From [Clostridium] citroniae WAL-17108 (GTDB lineage Bacteria > Bacillota > Clostridia > Lachnospirales > Lachnospiraceae): 64,000 nt of DNA. Both the position numbers and the translations under genes were made by a program. This document shows, in pieces, positions 37,845 to 47,746 of the stretch. Numbering within the stretch: position 1 is the stretch's first letter; every line of letters begins with the position of its first letter. The stretch covers positions 36,582 through 100,581 of the forward strand of contig NZ_JH376420.1 of NCBI RefSeq assembly GCF_000233455.1, written 5' to 3'. The notes beneath the pieces were generated by a model. That model had not been told where the DNA came from, searched no databases, and was given only the letters and a program-made list of their open reading frames with translations.

Positions 37845-38938
37845 GCCTGCCCGCCCCCTTTCTCCCGGTCCCTGTGGATCCGGCTCAGGATGGTCTTTAC
37901 GATCAGTGCAAAGGCACTGAAGTAAATGATCACTGCCACAATGATATCAATGATCTCCGTGGAAAATTCAAAGAGCTGCAGATAAAATCCTCCCGCTGTC
38001 AGATATGCGATAAACAGCCCTGAAAAAAGTACTCCAATGGGATGGCTCAGTCCCAAAAGGGCTACTGATATTCCCGTAAATCCTTCGGAAGCCAGGACAT
38101 CCTTAATTTCAATATGTTTTCCCGTACCGGCCAGGTACAGCAGTCCGCCCGCCATTCCCGCAATGGCTCCTGCGATCACCATACTCATGACAATACTCTT
38201 TTTCTCATTGATCCCCGCGTATTTGCTGGCGTCACGGTTAAAGCCCACTGCCTTCAGTTCAAAGCCAAAGGTAGTCTTATTGAGAATGATCCAGATCAAA
38301 AGCACGGTGGCAATGGCAATCAGGATTCCCCCGTTGACGCTGGACTCAGGAAACAGCTTATCCATCCCCATCTTGGGGATCTGGGCCGTGACCGCCACAT
38401 TCTTGGACTCATTGCGCAGGTTATTAAACAACGGCTTATAGCTTTTTGTAATCCAGTTGACCATGTACATTCCGATATAGTTCATCATAATGGAGGCGAT
38501 GACCTCGTTTACATTAAAGTATGCCTTTAACAATCCAGGAACCAATCCCCAGACCGCGCCTCCCAGCACTGCCGCAAACAGGGCTGCGATCCAATGGACA
38601 GGTCCCAGTCCGCCGCACATGATCCCCACATACACAGCAGCAAAGGCTCCCACTATGAATTGTCCCGGAGTCCCGATATTAAACAGGCCTGTCTTAAATG
38701 CAAATCCCACGGAAAGTCCGGTAAGGATTATGGGGGTGGCATAATAAAACACCTGCCCAACGCCCTTTAACCCATGGGTGAAGGCGCCTGTCAGGATGGT
38801 AATGAATCCCGGAAACGCCTGGGATGGATTGCAGATCAAAAGTATGATGAGTCCCACCAGCAAACCGATGATAATGGCAAATACAGATGACAGCACACCC
38901 ACATGATCCTGTTTACCCGATCTTTTACCTTTGCTCAT
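37841..38938 (-). CDS. Nucleoside-type ABC transporter permease 1
   Basis: A 365-residue BPD_transp_2 permease with about ten helices. The signatures GLSVGFAFKTGLFNIGTPGQF and NVNEVIASIMMNYIG belong to the first permease of BMP-dependent nucleoside importers. ATG 38938 shares its A with the TAA of the ATPase gene. Hydrophilic basic N-terminus of about 15 residues. It forms a heterodimer with the next gene product. Confidence 0.93.
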   Translation of the reverse strand: MSKGKRSGKQDHVGVLSSVFAIIIGLLVGLIILLICNPSQAFPGFITILTGAFTHGLKGVGQVFYYATPIILTGLSVGFAFKTGLFNIGTPGQFIVGAFAAVYVGIMCGGLGPVHWIAALFAAVLGGAVWGLVPGLLKAYFNVNEVIASIMMNYIGMYMVNWITKSYKPLFNNLRNESKNVAVTAQIPKMGMDKLFPESSVNGGILIAIATVLLIWIILNKTTFGFELKAVGFNRDASKYAGINEKKSIVMSMVIAGAIAGMAGGLLYLAGTGKHIEIKDVLASEGFTGISVALLGLSHPIGVLFSGLFIAYLTAGGFYLQLFEFSTEIIDIIVAVIIYFSAFALIVKTILSRIHRDREKGGGQA

Positions 38939-40518
38939 TACGTGTCACCTGCCTCTCCGTCCGCCTCTTTGTGCGCTTCTCTGTCCGCTTCGCTCTGCCG
39001 CTTGGCGCCTGCCATATACAATCCCAGTTCCTGGACCGTGACTTCATGGGGATTCAGATCCGCCACAATGGCTCCCTCAAACATCACAAGGATGCGGTCA
39101 CTCAGGTTCATGACCTCCTCCAGCTCCAGGGATATGAGAAGGATGGCGGTCCCCGCGTCCCTCTGTTTTACCAATTCCCTGTGGATGTACTCAATGGCGC
39201 CCACATCCAGTCCCCTGGTGGGCTGTACGGCCAGCAGGATGTCATGTTTCCTGGAAATCTCACGGGCCACAATGGCCTTTTGCTGGTTTCCTCCCGACAT
39301 GCTGCGGGTCACGGTGTCCGCTCCTTCACCGCTGCGGATGTCAAAATCCTGGATCAGCCGGTCCGCATACCGGTAGATCTCCTCATTGTCCAGAAAGCCG
39401 CAACGCTGGAATCCGGGCTCAAAATACTGCTGCAGCACCAGGTTGTATGCCAGATTATAATCCAGGACCAGGCCGTGCTTGTGCCTGTCCTCGGGAATGT
39501 GGCTGAGTCCCTGAGTGTTGCGCCGGCGTATACTCTTTCCTGTAATGTCCTCCCCGTTTAATGTGACCTTGCCGGCGCTTATAGTCCCCAGACCTGTAAT
39601 GGCATGGACCAGCTCAGCCTGACCATTGCCGTCAATCCCGGCAATACAGACGATTTCTCCCCTCTGCACCCGGAAGCTTACGTCATTTACAAGGAGCTTG
39701 GCGTGACCTTCCATGCTGGACTGGACGGACAGATGCTCCACTTCCAGAACGGTCCGGTCCGGCTTTGCCTCGGTCTTTTCCACGGTGAGACTCACCTTTC
39801 GCCCCACCATCATCTCCGACATCTCCTCTTTGGAAATGGAATCCACCTCCACGGTACCGATATATTTTCCACGGCGCAGCACCGAGCACCGGTCAGCTAC
39901 CGCCTTGATTTCTTCCAGTTTATGGGTAATGAACAGGATGGATTTCCCCTCTGCCACCAGACTGCGCATGATCTGCATAAGTTCGTCTATCTCCTGGGGC
40001 GTCAGCACCGCAGTGGGCTCATCAAAGATCATGATTTCATTGTCCCTGTACAGCATTTTGAGGATCTCCACCCTCTGCTGCATGCCCACGGTGATGTCTT
40101 CGGTCAGGGCGTCCGGATCAATATAAAGCCCGTACCGTTGGCTCAGTTCTATCACCTTTTTCCTTGCATCATCCATCTTTAAAAAGCCGTGCTTGACAGT
40201 CTCCATGCCCAGAACAATATTCTGCAGCACGGTAAAATTATGCACCAGCTTAAAATGCTGGTGGACCATACCAATCCCCAGGGCATTGGCGTCCAGCGGC
40301 CCCTTGATTTTCACTTCCCTGCCCCTGACCTTTATGCTTCCTTTTTCCGGCTGATAAAGCCCGAACAATACACTCATCAGCGTGGACTTACCTGCTCCGT
40401 TTTCACCTAACAGGGCATGTATCTCCCCTTTTCTCAGCTGAAGGGTAACATTGTCATTGGCAATAATGCCGGGAAATTCTTTTGTAATGCCTGACATCTC
40501 AATAATATAATCATCCAT
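38938..40518 (-). CDS. Nucleoside-type ABC transporter ATP-binding protein (tandem ATPase)
   Basis: A 526-residue protein with two ABC cassettes. The first has GENGAGKSTLMSVLFG and LTPQEIDEL; the second has GIDGNGQAELVHAITG, SGGNQQKAIVAREI and the degenerate ATPase pattern usual for RbsA/NupO-type proteins. The tail is charged, rich in Glu, Ala and Asp. GGAG lies 6 nt before ATG 40518, which is preferred to the ATG four codons upstream whose bases supply the site. Confidence 0.94.
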   Translation of the reverse strand: MDDYIIEMSGITKEFPGIIANDNVTLQLRKGEIHALLGENGAGKSTLMSVLFGLYQPEKGSIKVRGREVKIKGPLDANALGIGMVHQHFKLVHNFTVLQNIVLGMETVKHGFLKMDDARKKVIELSQRYGLYIDPDALTEDITVGMQQRVEILKMLYRDNEIMIFDEPTAVLTPQEIDELMQIMRSLVAEGKSILFITHKLEEIKAVADRCSVLRRGKYIGTVEVDSISKEEMSEMMVGRKVSLTVEKTEAKPDRTVLEVEHLSVQSSMEGHAKLLVNDVSFRVQRGEIVCIAGIDGNGQAELVHAITGLGTISAGKVTLNGEDITGKSIRRRNTQGLSHIPEDRHKHGLVLDYNLAYNLVLQQYFEPGFQRCGFLDNEEIYRYADRLIQDFDIRSGEGADTVTRSMSGGNQQKAIVAREISRKHDILLAVQPTRGLDVGAIEYIHRELVKQRDAGTAILLISLELEEVMNLSDRILVMFEGAIVADLNPHEVTVQELGLYMAGAKRQSEADREAHKEADGEAGDT

Positions 40519-40538
40519 ATGGTTCTCCATATACTAAA

Positions 40539-40567
40539 ACAGGGTGCCGCGCAAAACGGCACCCTGT
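40539..40567 (-). terminator. Intercistronic attenuator between BMP lipoprotein and ATPase genes
   Basis: ACAGGGTGCCG 40539-40549 pairs with CGGCACCCTGT 40557-40567, followed on the minus strand by TTTTAG. It is probably a partial terminator that keeps binding protein in excess. Confidence 0.65.
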
Positions 40568-40631
40568 GTGTCATGAATCCCTGCCGCAGGTTATGTCAGG
40601 CGGACGTTTCTGTCCGCTGTCCTGTCTGCAT

Positions 40632-41822
40632 TTATTCTACAAATGTAACTTTACTGTTAGTCAGTGAGGTCAGATCCATGGTAGGATTATTGTTATCCTG
40701 TGAGAACTGGACCAGGGTGATCTCCCCGTCCGCCAGTTTCTTATAGATGGCATCGTACTGCTCCTGGGTAAATTTCTCAAACTTGGAGGTGTCCATGGGA
40801 AGACCCACGCCGTTGTTTGCCACTGTAAAAACAGAAGTCTTGCCCCCTGGGAAGGATCCGTCATAGAAATCCTTTACCCCGTCATAGACGGAGTTGGAAA
40901 GCAGCTTCATAGCCGATGTGATCACTGTCTCGGATTCGCTGCTCTGGTCAACGTCCACGCCGATCACCTTGGCATTCTTCTCCTGGGCCGCTGCCATAAC
41001 AGAGTTTCCAACCGCGCCTCCGCAGCCAAAGATCACTTCCGTCCCATTCTGATACCAGGAAGCTGCCATGGACTGTGCCTCAGGTGTCGCGGCAAAACCG
41101 CCTGTGTAATTGTACATGATCTCAATGCCTGTAACACCGTCTTCTTCCGCCGCATACTCAGCGCCCTGTACAAAGCCGTAGCCAAAACGGATCACGGCAG
41201 GAACAGCCATGCCGCCCATGAATCCCATCTTGGTATAGCCGTCCTTCACAGCCGCATAACCGGCCAGGAAACCGGCCTGGTCTTCCTGGAACAGGATGGG
41301 CATTACATTGTCGCCCGTCTTATAGTTATAGTCCGCGTCATGGGGCTCACCGTCCAACAGGATAAAGTGGATATCCGGATACTTATCCTGGGCCATGAAA
41401 ATAGGTTCCTCAAACAGGAAACCGGGACACACCACCAGTTTGGCACCGCCCTCTATGGCCAGTCCGATGGTCTCCAGGTATGAATCCGTAGTCCCTTCCT
41501 GGGGCTGGTAATACTTATATGAAATGCTGTTCTCCTCGGCGTACTTTTTCAGTCCCTCCCAGGCGCCCTGGTTAAAGGATTTATCGTCAATGGTTCCAAG
41601 GTCTGTCACAAGGGCCAGTTCGTACCCGCCGGAACCGGACTGGGATGAAGCTGCCTCTGAAGCTGCCTTTGTGGCTGCCCCGCTCTCTTCGCCGCTCTTT
41701 TGTTCAGGAGCCTGGGTGGCAGCTGGTGCCGCCGTGGTGGTACCTCCGCCTGAGCCGCCGCATGCAGCCAGGGAACCGGCCATAACTGCTGTCAGCGCCA
41801 ATGCCAAAAGTCTTTTTTTCAT
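40632..41822 (-). CDS. BMP-family substrate-binding lipoprotein (nucleoside-type)
   Basis: A 396-residue extracellular lipoprotein: signal peptide with lipobox SLAACGGSG, a low-complexity Gly/Ala/Thr/Ser tether (about 22-55), then the BMP fold with ALVTDLGTIDDKSFNQGAWEG and VCPGFLFEEP. The Asp/Phe-rich first motif is typical of BmpA/PnrA purine-nucleoside receptors. ATG 41822 follows AGGAGG by 10 nt. First gene of the transport operon. A palindromic repeat copy lies about 50 bp upstream. Confidence 0.93.
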   Translation of the reverse strand: MKKRLLALALTAVMAGSLAACGGSGGGTTTAAPAATQAPEQKSGEESGAATKAASEAASSQSGSGGYELALVTDLGTIDDKSFNQGAWEGLKKYAEENSISYKYYQPQEGTTDSYLETIGLAIEGGAKLVVCPGFLFEEPIFMAQDKYPDIHFILLDGEPHDADYNYKTGDNVMPILFQEDQAGFLAGYAAVKDGYTKMGFMGGMAVPAVIRFGYGFVQGAEYAAEEDGVTGIEIMYNYTGGFAATPEAQSMAASWYQNGTEVIFGCGGAVGNSVMAAAQEKNAKVIGVDVDQSSESETVITSAMKLLSNSVYDGVKDFYDGSFPGGKTSVFTVANNGVGLPMDTSKFEKFTQEQYDAIYKKLADGEITLVQFSQDNNNPTMDLTSLTNSKVTFVE

Positions 41823-41872
41823 AAGCTTAATTCCTCCTCTTAAGATGTGGTTGAATGTTGCTATGTACCATT

Positions 41873-41929
41873 GTAGCTGTTCAGGACGGCTCATCTTTTT
41901 GACCGGAAAAGCCGGTCATGAACTGTTAC
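41873..41929. repeat. Palindromic repeat family, copy 3
   Basis: GTAGCTGTTCAGGACGG (41873-41889), then the hairpin TGACCGG 41900-41906 with CCGGTCA 41912-41918, closed by TGAACTGTTAC (41919-41929). The stretch from TTCAGGACGG to CCGGTCA nearly matches copy 1 (2109-2147). It lies just upstream of the BMP lipoprotein gene. Confidence 0.75.
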
Positions 41930-41976
41930 GTATAATTTAAATTTACCATATATTACAAATTAATACAACCATTCTC

Positions 41977-44900
41977 TTACAAATCGAACAGGGACAGCTG
42001 GTTGGAGCGGGGAAGGTCCTTTAAAAGTCCCAGGTCTGACATCAGGGTGCAAAGGGTGCCGTTGACCTTGGAACGGTTGCTGAAATCCTCAATGGACAGA
42101 AAGGCGCCGTCCTTTACCGCATCCACCACTGCGTCGGCCGCCTTTTCGCCCAAACCGTCAATACTGCTGAGTGAGGGCATCAGCTTTCCGTCAATGATCT
42201 GGAAATGCCTTGCCTTTGCACGGTAAATATCAATGGGCATAAAATCATATCCCCTGGCATACATCTCCTGGACAATACGCATATCCCTCAGGGTATCCTG
42301 CTCTTTCTTGGACAGGGTATCCACCCTCTTTTTGTAATCCGCCAGATAGTACTCCAGCTTATCCCGGCCCTGGCACATGATCTCATAGGAAAACGCATTG
42401 GCACGGATACTGAAAAAAGCCGCATAGTAAGCCTGGGGATAAAAGATCTTACAGTAAGCAATACGCCACGCCATCATAACATAGGCGGCCGCATGGGCTT
42501 TGGGGAACATGTATTTGATCTTTTTACAGGACCAGATATACCAGTCCGGAACATCATGGGCCTTCATTTCCGTCTCCCACTCGGGCTTAAGCCCCTTGCC
42601 CTTACGCACGCTCTCCATAATGGTAAAGGACAATCCTTCCTCCAAGCCCTGGGCAATGAGATAGACCATAATGTCATCTCGCGTACAGATAGCTGTCTGA
42701 ATGGTGGCCTTTCCCTCCTGGATCAGGGTCTGGGCATTGCCCAGCCACACATCCGTACCATGGGCCAGACCGGCAATACGCACCAAGTCGGAGAAATACT
42801 TTGGTTTGGTATCCAAAAGCATCTGCATGGCAAAATCCGTACCAAACTCCGGCACTCCCAGGGCGCCCAGGGGACAGCCCCCAATGTCGTCCGGCGTGAT
42901 CCCCAGGGCCGATGTGTTCTGGAACAGGCTCATGACCTCCCTGCTGTCCAGGGGAATATCTTTAACCGGGTCAATGCCGATCAGGTCCTGAAGCATACGG
43001 ATCATGGTGGGATCATCATGTCCCAGTATATCCAGTTTCAGCAGGTTATGGTCAATGGAGTGGTAATCAAAATGGGTGGTTATGGTGGAGGTGGTCATAT
43101 CATTGGCCGGGTGCTGCACCGGGGTAAAGGAATAGATCTCCTCCCCCAGGGGAAGTACAATAATACCGCCCGGGTGCTGCCCCGTTGTACGCCTGACCCC
43201 CACGCAGCCCTGGACAATGCGGTTGATCTCGCAGTTGCGTTTCCTGGTCCCCCGCTCCTCATAGTATTTTTTCACATAACCAAATGCAGTCTTATCCGCC
43301 AATGTACCGATGGTCCCGGCCCTGAAGGTCTGTCCCTTTCCAAAGATAACCTCCGTGTAGTCATGGGCCTTACTCTGATATTCTCCGGAAAAGTTAAGGT
43401 CGATATCCGGCTCCTTATCCCCCTTAAATCCAAGGAACGTCTCAAAGGGGATATCAAATCCATCCTTTTCAAGGGGTGTGCCGCACACTGGGCAGGATTT
43501 GTCCGGCATATCGCAGCCCGCCATACCGGAGAACTTTTTTACTTCCTCTGAATCAAAGTCATAGTAACGGCAGTTTGGACAGTGGTAATGAGGGCTTAAG
43601 GGATTTACCTCCGTGATACCCGACATGGTGGCCACAAAGGAGGAGCCTACGGAGCCACGGGAGCCAACCAGGTATCCGTCCTCATTGGATTTCCATACCA
43701 GCTTCTGGGCAATGATGTACATAACCGCAAACCCGTTGGTGATAATGGAATGAAGCTCCCTCTCCAGGCGGTCCACTACGATCTTGGGCAGATCCTCGCC
43801 GTACATCTCGTGGGCTCTGTCATAGCAGATCTTGGTCAGCGTCTTATCGGAATCCTCAATGACAGGAGGGCACTTATCCGGGCGGACAGGGGAAATCTTC
43901 TCACACATATCCGAAATCTTCCTGGTATTGGTGACCACCACCTCATGGGCTTTGTCCGGTCCCAGGTAAGAAAATTCCTTCAGCATCTCTTCCGTAGTCC
44001 TAAGATACAGGGGCGCCTGGTCATCCGAATCCTTAAATCCCTGGCCCGCCATGATGATCCGCCGGTAGACCTCGTCCTGGGGGTCCAGGAAATGCACATC
44101 GCAGGTGGCACATACCAGTTTGTTAAACTGTGTGCCCAGCTCCACTATCTTTTTATTGATCTCGATCAGGTCGTCCTCGGACTTTACCGTACTCTTCTCA
44201 TCCCGGAGCATGAATCCGTTATTGCCCAGGGGCTGTATTTCCAGATAATCATAGAAGTTCACCAGCCTTGCGATCTCCGCATCCGGGGCACCGCGAAGCA
44301 GGGCCTGATACAGCTCACCCGCCTCACAGGCGGAACCGATGATAAGGCCCTCCCTGTACTTGTCAAGGATGCTCTTGGGGATCCTGGGCCTTCTTGCATA
44401 GTACTCCAGGTGGGACCAACTCACCAGGCGGTACAGGTTGACCCTCCCGATATCATTCTTGGCCAGGATGATCACATGATAGGTGGGCAGCTTTCGGATG
44501 GTGGCCGTATCCATGGTGCTCAGCCCATTCAGGCCGTCCAGGTCCGTCACCGACCGATCCCTGAGCATTTTTACAAAGGCAGCAAATATCTCTGCCGTGG
44601 CTCCTGCATCATCCACTGCCCGGTGATGGTTTGCCAGGGAAATGTTCAGCGCCTTTGCCACTGTGTCCAGCTTAAAACGGTTCAGGTTGGGAAGCAGCAG
44701 CCTTGCGATGGTCACCGTATCCAGGACCGTGGGGTTAAAAGGCAGCCCCTGCTCTTCGGCAAAATGGCTGATAAATCCCACATCAAACCCTGCATTATGG
44801 GCTACAAGGACCGAATCCCCCACAAACTCCAAAAATTGCGGCAAAATCACATCGATTTTTGGGTGAGGAAGCACCATTGCATCATTGATGCCCGTAAGTT

Positions 44901-46596
44901 TTTCTATGTCAAAGGGAATGGGCACATCCGGGTTTACAAAGGCTGAAAACCGGTCGGTTATCTTACCGTCCACCACCTTCACTGCGCCGATCTCTATGAT
45001 CTTATTCTTCTTGGGACTGAATCCAGTGGTTTCTATGTCAAATACCACAAAACTGTCCTCAAAGCTCTGTCCCTTTGAGTTTTCAACCAGCTGCTTGGTG
45101 TCATCTACCAGGTATCCCTCCACGCCGTATATGACCTTAAAGGTATCCCCTTTGTCCAGGGAGTGGTTGGCGTCCGGGAATGCCTGGACGCAGCCATGGT
45201 CAGTCACCGCCACTGCCGGCATCCCCCACTGTTTGGCCCTTTTGATGATGTGTTTTACCTCCGACACGCCGTCCATATCGCTCATCTTGGTGTGGCAGTG
45301 GAGTTCCACCCTTTTCTCCAGGCTGTTGTCCATGCGCTTACTGGTAAAATCATCCGTCTTTTTGATGCCCACAATGGAGCCCAGAGTCAGTTCACCGTCA
45401 AATTTATCAATGGTGGTCACGCCCTTTACCTTGATAAAGATTCCGGGGGTGATCACTGACTTTACCTCGTCAAAAAGTTCGGGCCGGATAAACATTTTTA
45501 CGGTCAATGTGTCCGTAAAATCACTGACATCAAAAGTCAAAATAAATTTACCGCTGCGCAGTTCCCGGTTTTCACAGGTAAGGATCTTTCCTCTTAAGGT
45601 CACCTCACCCATTTCCCCGTCCACTTTCTCGATCTCCATGGGTTCATCCTCAAAATCACGACCATACAGCACATCGGGATTATTGGAACGCTTGACGGAA
45701 TACTTCTTGTCATCCCCAAAACCGTTATCCCTATCCTTGCCCCAGCCCTTCCTGCCTTTATTAAGCTGCGGTTTTTCCCTAGCAGCACCTTGTGCCCCTT
45801 TTTGGGAAGCCGCTGCGCCTGGTGCGCCGGAACTGTCAGGACCTGCGCCTATATCGCCGCTGGCAGCCTGGGCCATAAGGGTATCCCAGGGAGCGCTATC
45901 CGCCGCGCCGGAGTCCATGAATTCCTGCTTTCCTCCTGTGGCGCCTCCGGATACCAGTTCCTGGCCCTCCAGCCCCTCGGTGGAAAAGGAAGCCCCCATG
46001 GCTGCCAGCTCCTCCTTGTGATTCTGCCAGTAAATGGCTTGGGCCTCCCGCTCCATTTTAAGCTCAATCTGCCGCCTGCGGTCACTTCCCTGCGGTTCCA
46101 CAAAGGCAAATCCCACCTCTACGGGAAGGCCGCAGCGCTCAGCAAACACTTTTTCAAGCACACGCTTAAGCTCACCGGTCTTATCCCGGTTGACAATGGT
46201 GTCCTCCACTGACAATACCATCAGATCTTCCTTGTCAAAGCGGATATCCGCCTTGCGGAACATGGTATATTCAATGATGCTGTAATTCTTAAGTTCCAAA
46301 AGCAGGCTTTCCTTGTACATATCCAAAAGCTTCTTTGGGGTATACTGCTCCGACAGCCTGTACTTTTCCTGGATCTTTATGGTCACCTGCTTGTCCGGGA
46401 ACAGCTGGTCCTTGATCCCTTTTTCCAGGTCATATATATTCTGTTTATGTATCAGTCTTGGACTTTTCAGATAAATGCGGATAGAGCTTCTATCCCTGGT
46501 GGTGGTAACCTTTTCCACCAGCACCAAGCCTAAAAGCTCTTTTAATGATTCCGCGATATTGAGAGTTGGAAATACTTCCAGGAAACTTTTTTCCAT
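41977..46596 (-). CDS. polC: DNA polymerase III alpha subunit, PolC type
   Basis: A 1539-residue replicative polymerase of low-GC Gram-positives. The N-terminal domain is followed by a low-complexity Gly/Ala/Ser/Lys-rich linker (residues 201-300). Next come an OB fold, a split PHP domain (VELHCHTKMSDMDG), the proofreading exonuclease (VVFDIETTGFSP), a zinc site (CPNC ... CPVC) and the polymerase core with PDIDLNFSGEYQ. The C-terminus QLSLFDL is the beta-clamp-binding peptide. Longer than the B. subtilis enzyme, mainly because of the linker. Last gene of the pyrH-polC cluster. Confidence 0.97.
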   Translation of the reverse strand: MEKSFLEVFPTLNIAESLKELLGLVLVEKVTTTRDRSSIRIYLKSPRLIHKQNIYDLEKGIKDQLFPDKQVTIKIQEKYRLSEQYTPKKLLDMYKESLLLELKNYSIIEYTMFRKADIRFDKEDLMVLSVEDTIVNRDKTGELKRVLEKVFAERCGLPVEVGFAFVEPQGSDRRRQIELKMEREAQAIYWQNHKEELAAMGASFSTEGLEGQELVSGGATGGKQEFMDSGAADSAPWDTLMAQAASGDIGAGPDSSGAPGAAASQKGAQGAAREKPQLNKGRKGWGKDRDNGFGDDKKYSVKRSNNPDVLYGRDFEDEPMEIEKVDGEMGEVTLRGKILTCENRELRSGKFILTFDVSDFTDTLTVKMFIRPELFDEVKSVITPGIFIKVKGVTTIDKFDGELTLGSIVGIKKTDDFTSKRMDNSLEKRVELHCHTKMSDMDGVSEVKHIIKRAKQWGMPAVAVTDHGCVQAFPDANHSLDKGDTFKVIYGVEGYLVDDTKQLVENSKGQSFEDSFVVFDIETTGFSPKKNKIIEIGAVKVVDGKITDRFSAFVNPDVPIPFDIEKLTGINDAMVLPHPKIDVILPQFLEFVGDSVLVAHNAGFDVGFISHFAEEQGLPFNPTVLDTVTIARLLLPNLNRFKLDTVAKALNISLANHHRAVDDAGATAEIFAAFVKMLRDRSVTDLDGLNGLSTMDTATIRKLPTYHVIILAKNDIGRVNLYRLVSWSHLEYYARRPRIPKSILDKYREGLIIGSACEAGELYQALLRGAPDAEIARLVNFYDYLEIQPLGNNGFMLRDEKSTVKSEDDLIEINKKIVELGTQFNKLVCATCDVHFLDPQDEVYRRIIMAGQGFKDSDDQAPLYLRTTEEMLKEFSYLGPDKAHEVVVTNTRKISDMCEKISPVRPDKCPPVIEDSDKTLTKICYDRAHEMYGEDLPKIVVDRLERELHSIITNGFAVMYIIAQKLVWKSNEDGYLVGSRGSVGSSFVATMSGITEVNPLSPHYHCPNCRYYDFDSEEVKKFSGMAGCDMPDKSCPVCGTPLEKDGFDIPFETFLGFKGDKEPDIDLNFSGEYQSKAHDYTEVIFGKGQTFRAGTIGTLADKTAFGYVKKYYEERGTRKRNCEINRIVQGCVGVRRTTGQHPGGIIVLPLGEEIYSFTPVQHPANDMTTSTITTHFDYHSIDHNLLKLDILGHDDPTMIRMLQDLIGIDPVKDIPLDSREVMSLFQNTSALGITPDDIGGCPLGALGVPEFGTDFAMQMLLDTKPKYFSDLVRIAGLAHGTDVWLGNAQTLIQEGKATIQTAICTRDDIMVYLIAQGLEEGLSFTIMESVRKGKGLKPEWETEMKAHDVPDWYIWSCKKIKYMFPKAHAAAYVMMAWRIAYCKIFYPQAYYAAFFSIRANAFSYEIMCQGRDKLEYYLADYKKRVDTLSKKEQDTLRDMRIVQEMYARGYDFMPIDIYRAKARHFQIIDGKLMPSLSSIDGLGEKAADAVVDAVKDGAFLSIEDFSNRSKVNGTLCTLMSDLGLLKDLPRSNQLSLFDL

Positions 46597-46667
46597 ATAT
46601 CCCTACTTCTTTCTGTATGCTCTCCGTTGTTTATTCCTTTTTTGATTCATCAGTTTTATGCGGCTGT

Positions 46668-47726
46668 TTAGGACCGCATGGACTCCAGTTCTGAGCGCAG
46701 CACCGGCAGCAGCTCTGCCTCCGGTACCTTTCGGATGATCTCCCCTTTCTTAATGAGAAGGCCCTCACCCACACCGCCTGCAATACCGATATCCGCCTCC
46801 CTGGCCTCACCCGGTCCGTTTACCACGCAGCCCATAACAGCTACCTTCACATCCAGGTCGTCAAACTCAGAGACCATGGTTTCCACCTGGTTTGCCAGCC
46901 CGATCAGATCGATCCGCGTGCGGCCGCAGGTGGGACAGGATACCACTTCTATCCCCCCGCTCCTCAGTCCCAGGGTGCGCAGGATCAGTTTGGCCGACTT
47001 GATCTCTTCCACCGGATCCCCTGTGAGGGACACCCTTATGGTATCCCCGATCCCCTGGTAAAGGATGATCCCCAGGCCCACCGATGACTTGATATTGCCG
47101 GAAGAAAGGGTTCCTGACTCCGTGATTCCCACATGAAGGGGATATCCGGTTCTGGAGGCGATCAGTTCATGGGCTTTGACACACATCATCACATCAGATG
47201 ATTTGATACTGATCACCAGGTTGTCATACCCCATATCCTCAATCAGCCTTACCTTATCCAGCGCGCTCTCCACGATCCCTTCCGCCGTCACACCGCCGTA
47301 CTTTTCAAGCAAAGATTTCTCCAGGGAACCGCTGTTCACACCCACCCTGATGGGAATGTCATATTCCCTTGCCTTATCCACAACTGCCTTTACCTTTTCA
47401 CGGTCCCCGATATTGCCGGGATTGATGCGTATCTTATCCGCCCCGTTCTCAATGGAGGCAATGGCCAGACGGTAATCAAAATGGATATCCGCCACCAGGG
47501 GAATGTGTATCTCCTTCCTGATGCAGGATAAGGCCCCTGCAGCCTCCATGGTGGGGACCGCCACCCGGATGATGTCGCAGCCCGCCTGCTCCAGTCTGTG
47601 GATCTGGTTCACAGTGGCGTTTATATCCTCTGTCTTTGTATTGCACATGGACTGGATCAGGACGGGATTGCCGCCCCCTATGACCCTGTCTCCAATTTTG
47701 ATTGTTTTTGTATGATTCCTGAACAT
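46668..47726 (-). CDS. ispG: 4-hydroxy-3-methylbut-2-enyl diphosphate synthase
   Basis: A [4Fe-4S] enzyme of the MEP isoprenoid pathway converting MEcPP to HMBPP. 352 residues. The TIM-barrel half begins IKIGDRVIGGGNPVLIQSM. The cluster cysteines are in VSCPTCGRTRIDL and VMGCVVNGPGEA. It follows rseP by 20 bp and precedes polC by 71 bp. It acts in the same pathway as dxr in this cluster, while uppS and cdsA use the lipid precursors. Confidence 0.97.
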   Translation of the reverse strand: MFRNHTKTIKIGDRVIGGGNPVLIQSMCNTKTEDINATVNQIHRLEQAGCDIIRVAVPTMEAAGALSCIRKEIHIPLVADIHFDYRLAIASIENGADKIRINPGNIGDREKVKAVVDKAREYDIPIRVGVNSGSLEKSLLEKYGGVTAEGIVESALDKVRLIEDMGYDNLVISIKSSDVMMCVKAHELIASRTGYPLHVGITESGTLSSGNIKSSVGLGIILYQGIGDTIRVSLTGDPVEEIKSAKLILRTLGLRSGGIEVVSCPTCGRTRIDLIGLANQVETMVSEFDDLDVKVAVMGCVVNGPGEAREADIGIAGGVGEGLLIKKGEIIRKVPEAELLPVLRSELESMRS

Positions 47727-47746
47727 GTATCTTTCATCTCCCTTTG

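Noticed and set aside
42205..46021. Several long plus-strand frames (up to 448 codons)
   Set aside because: All are mirror images of polC, which has every expected domain.
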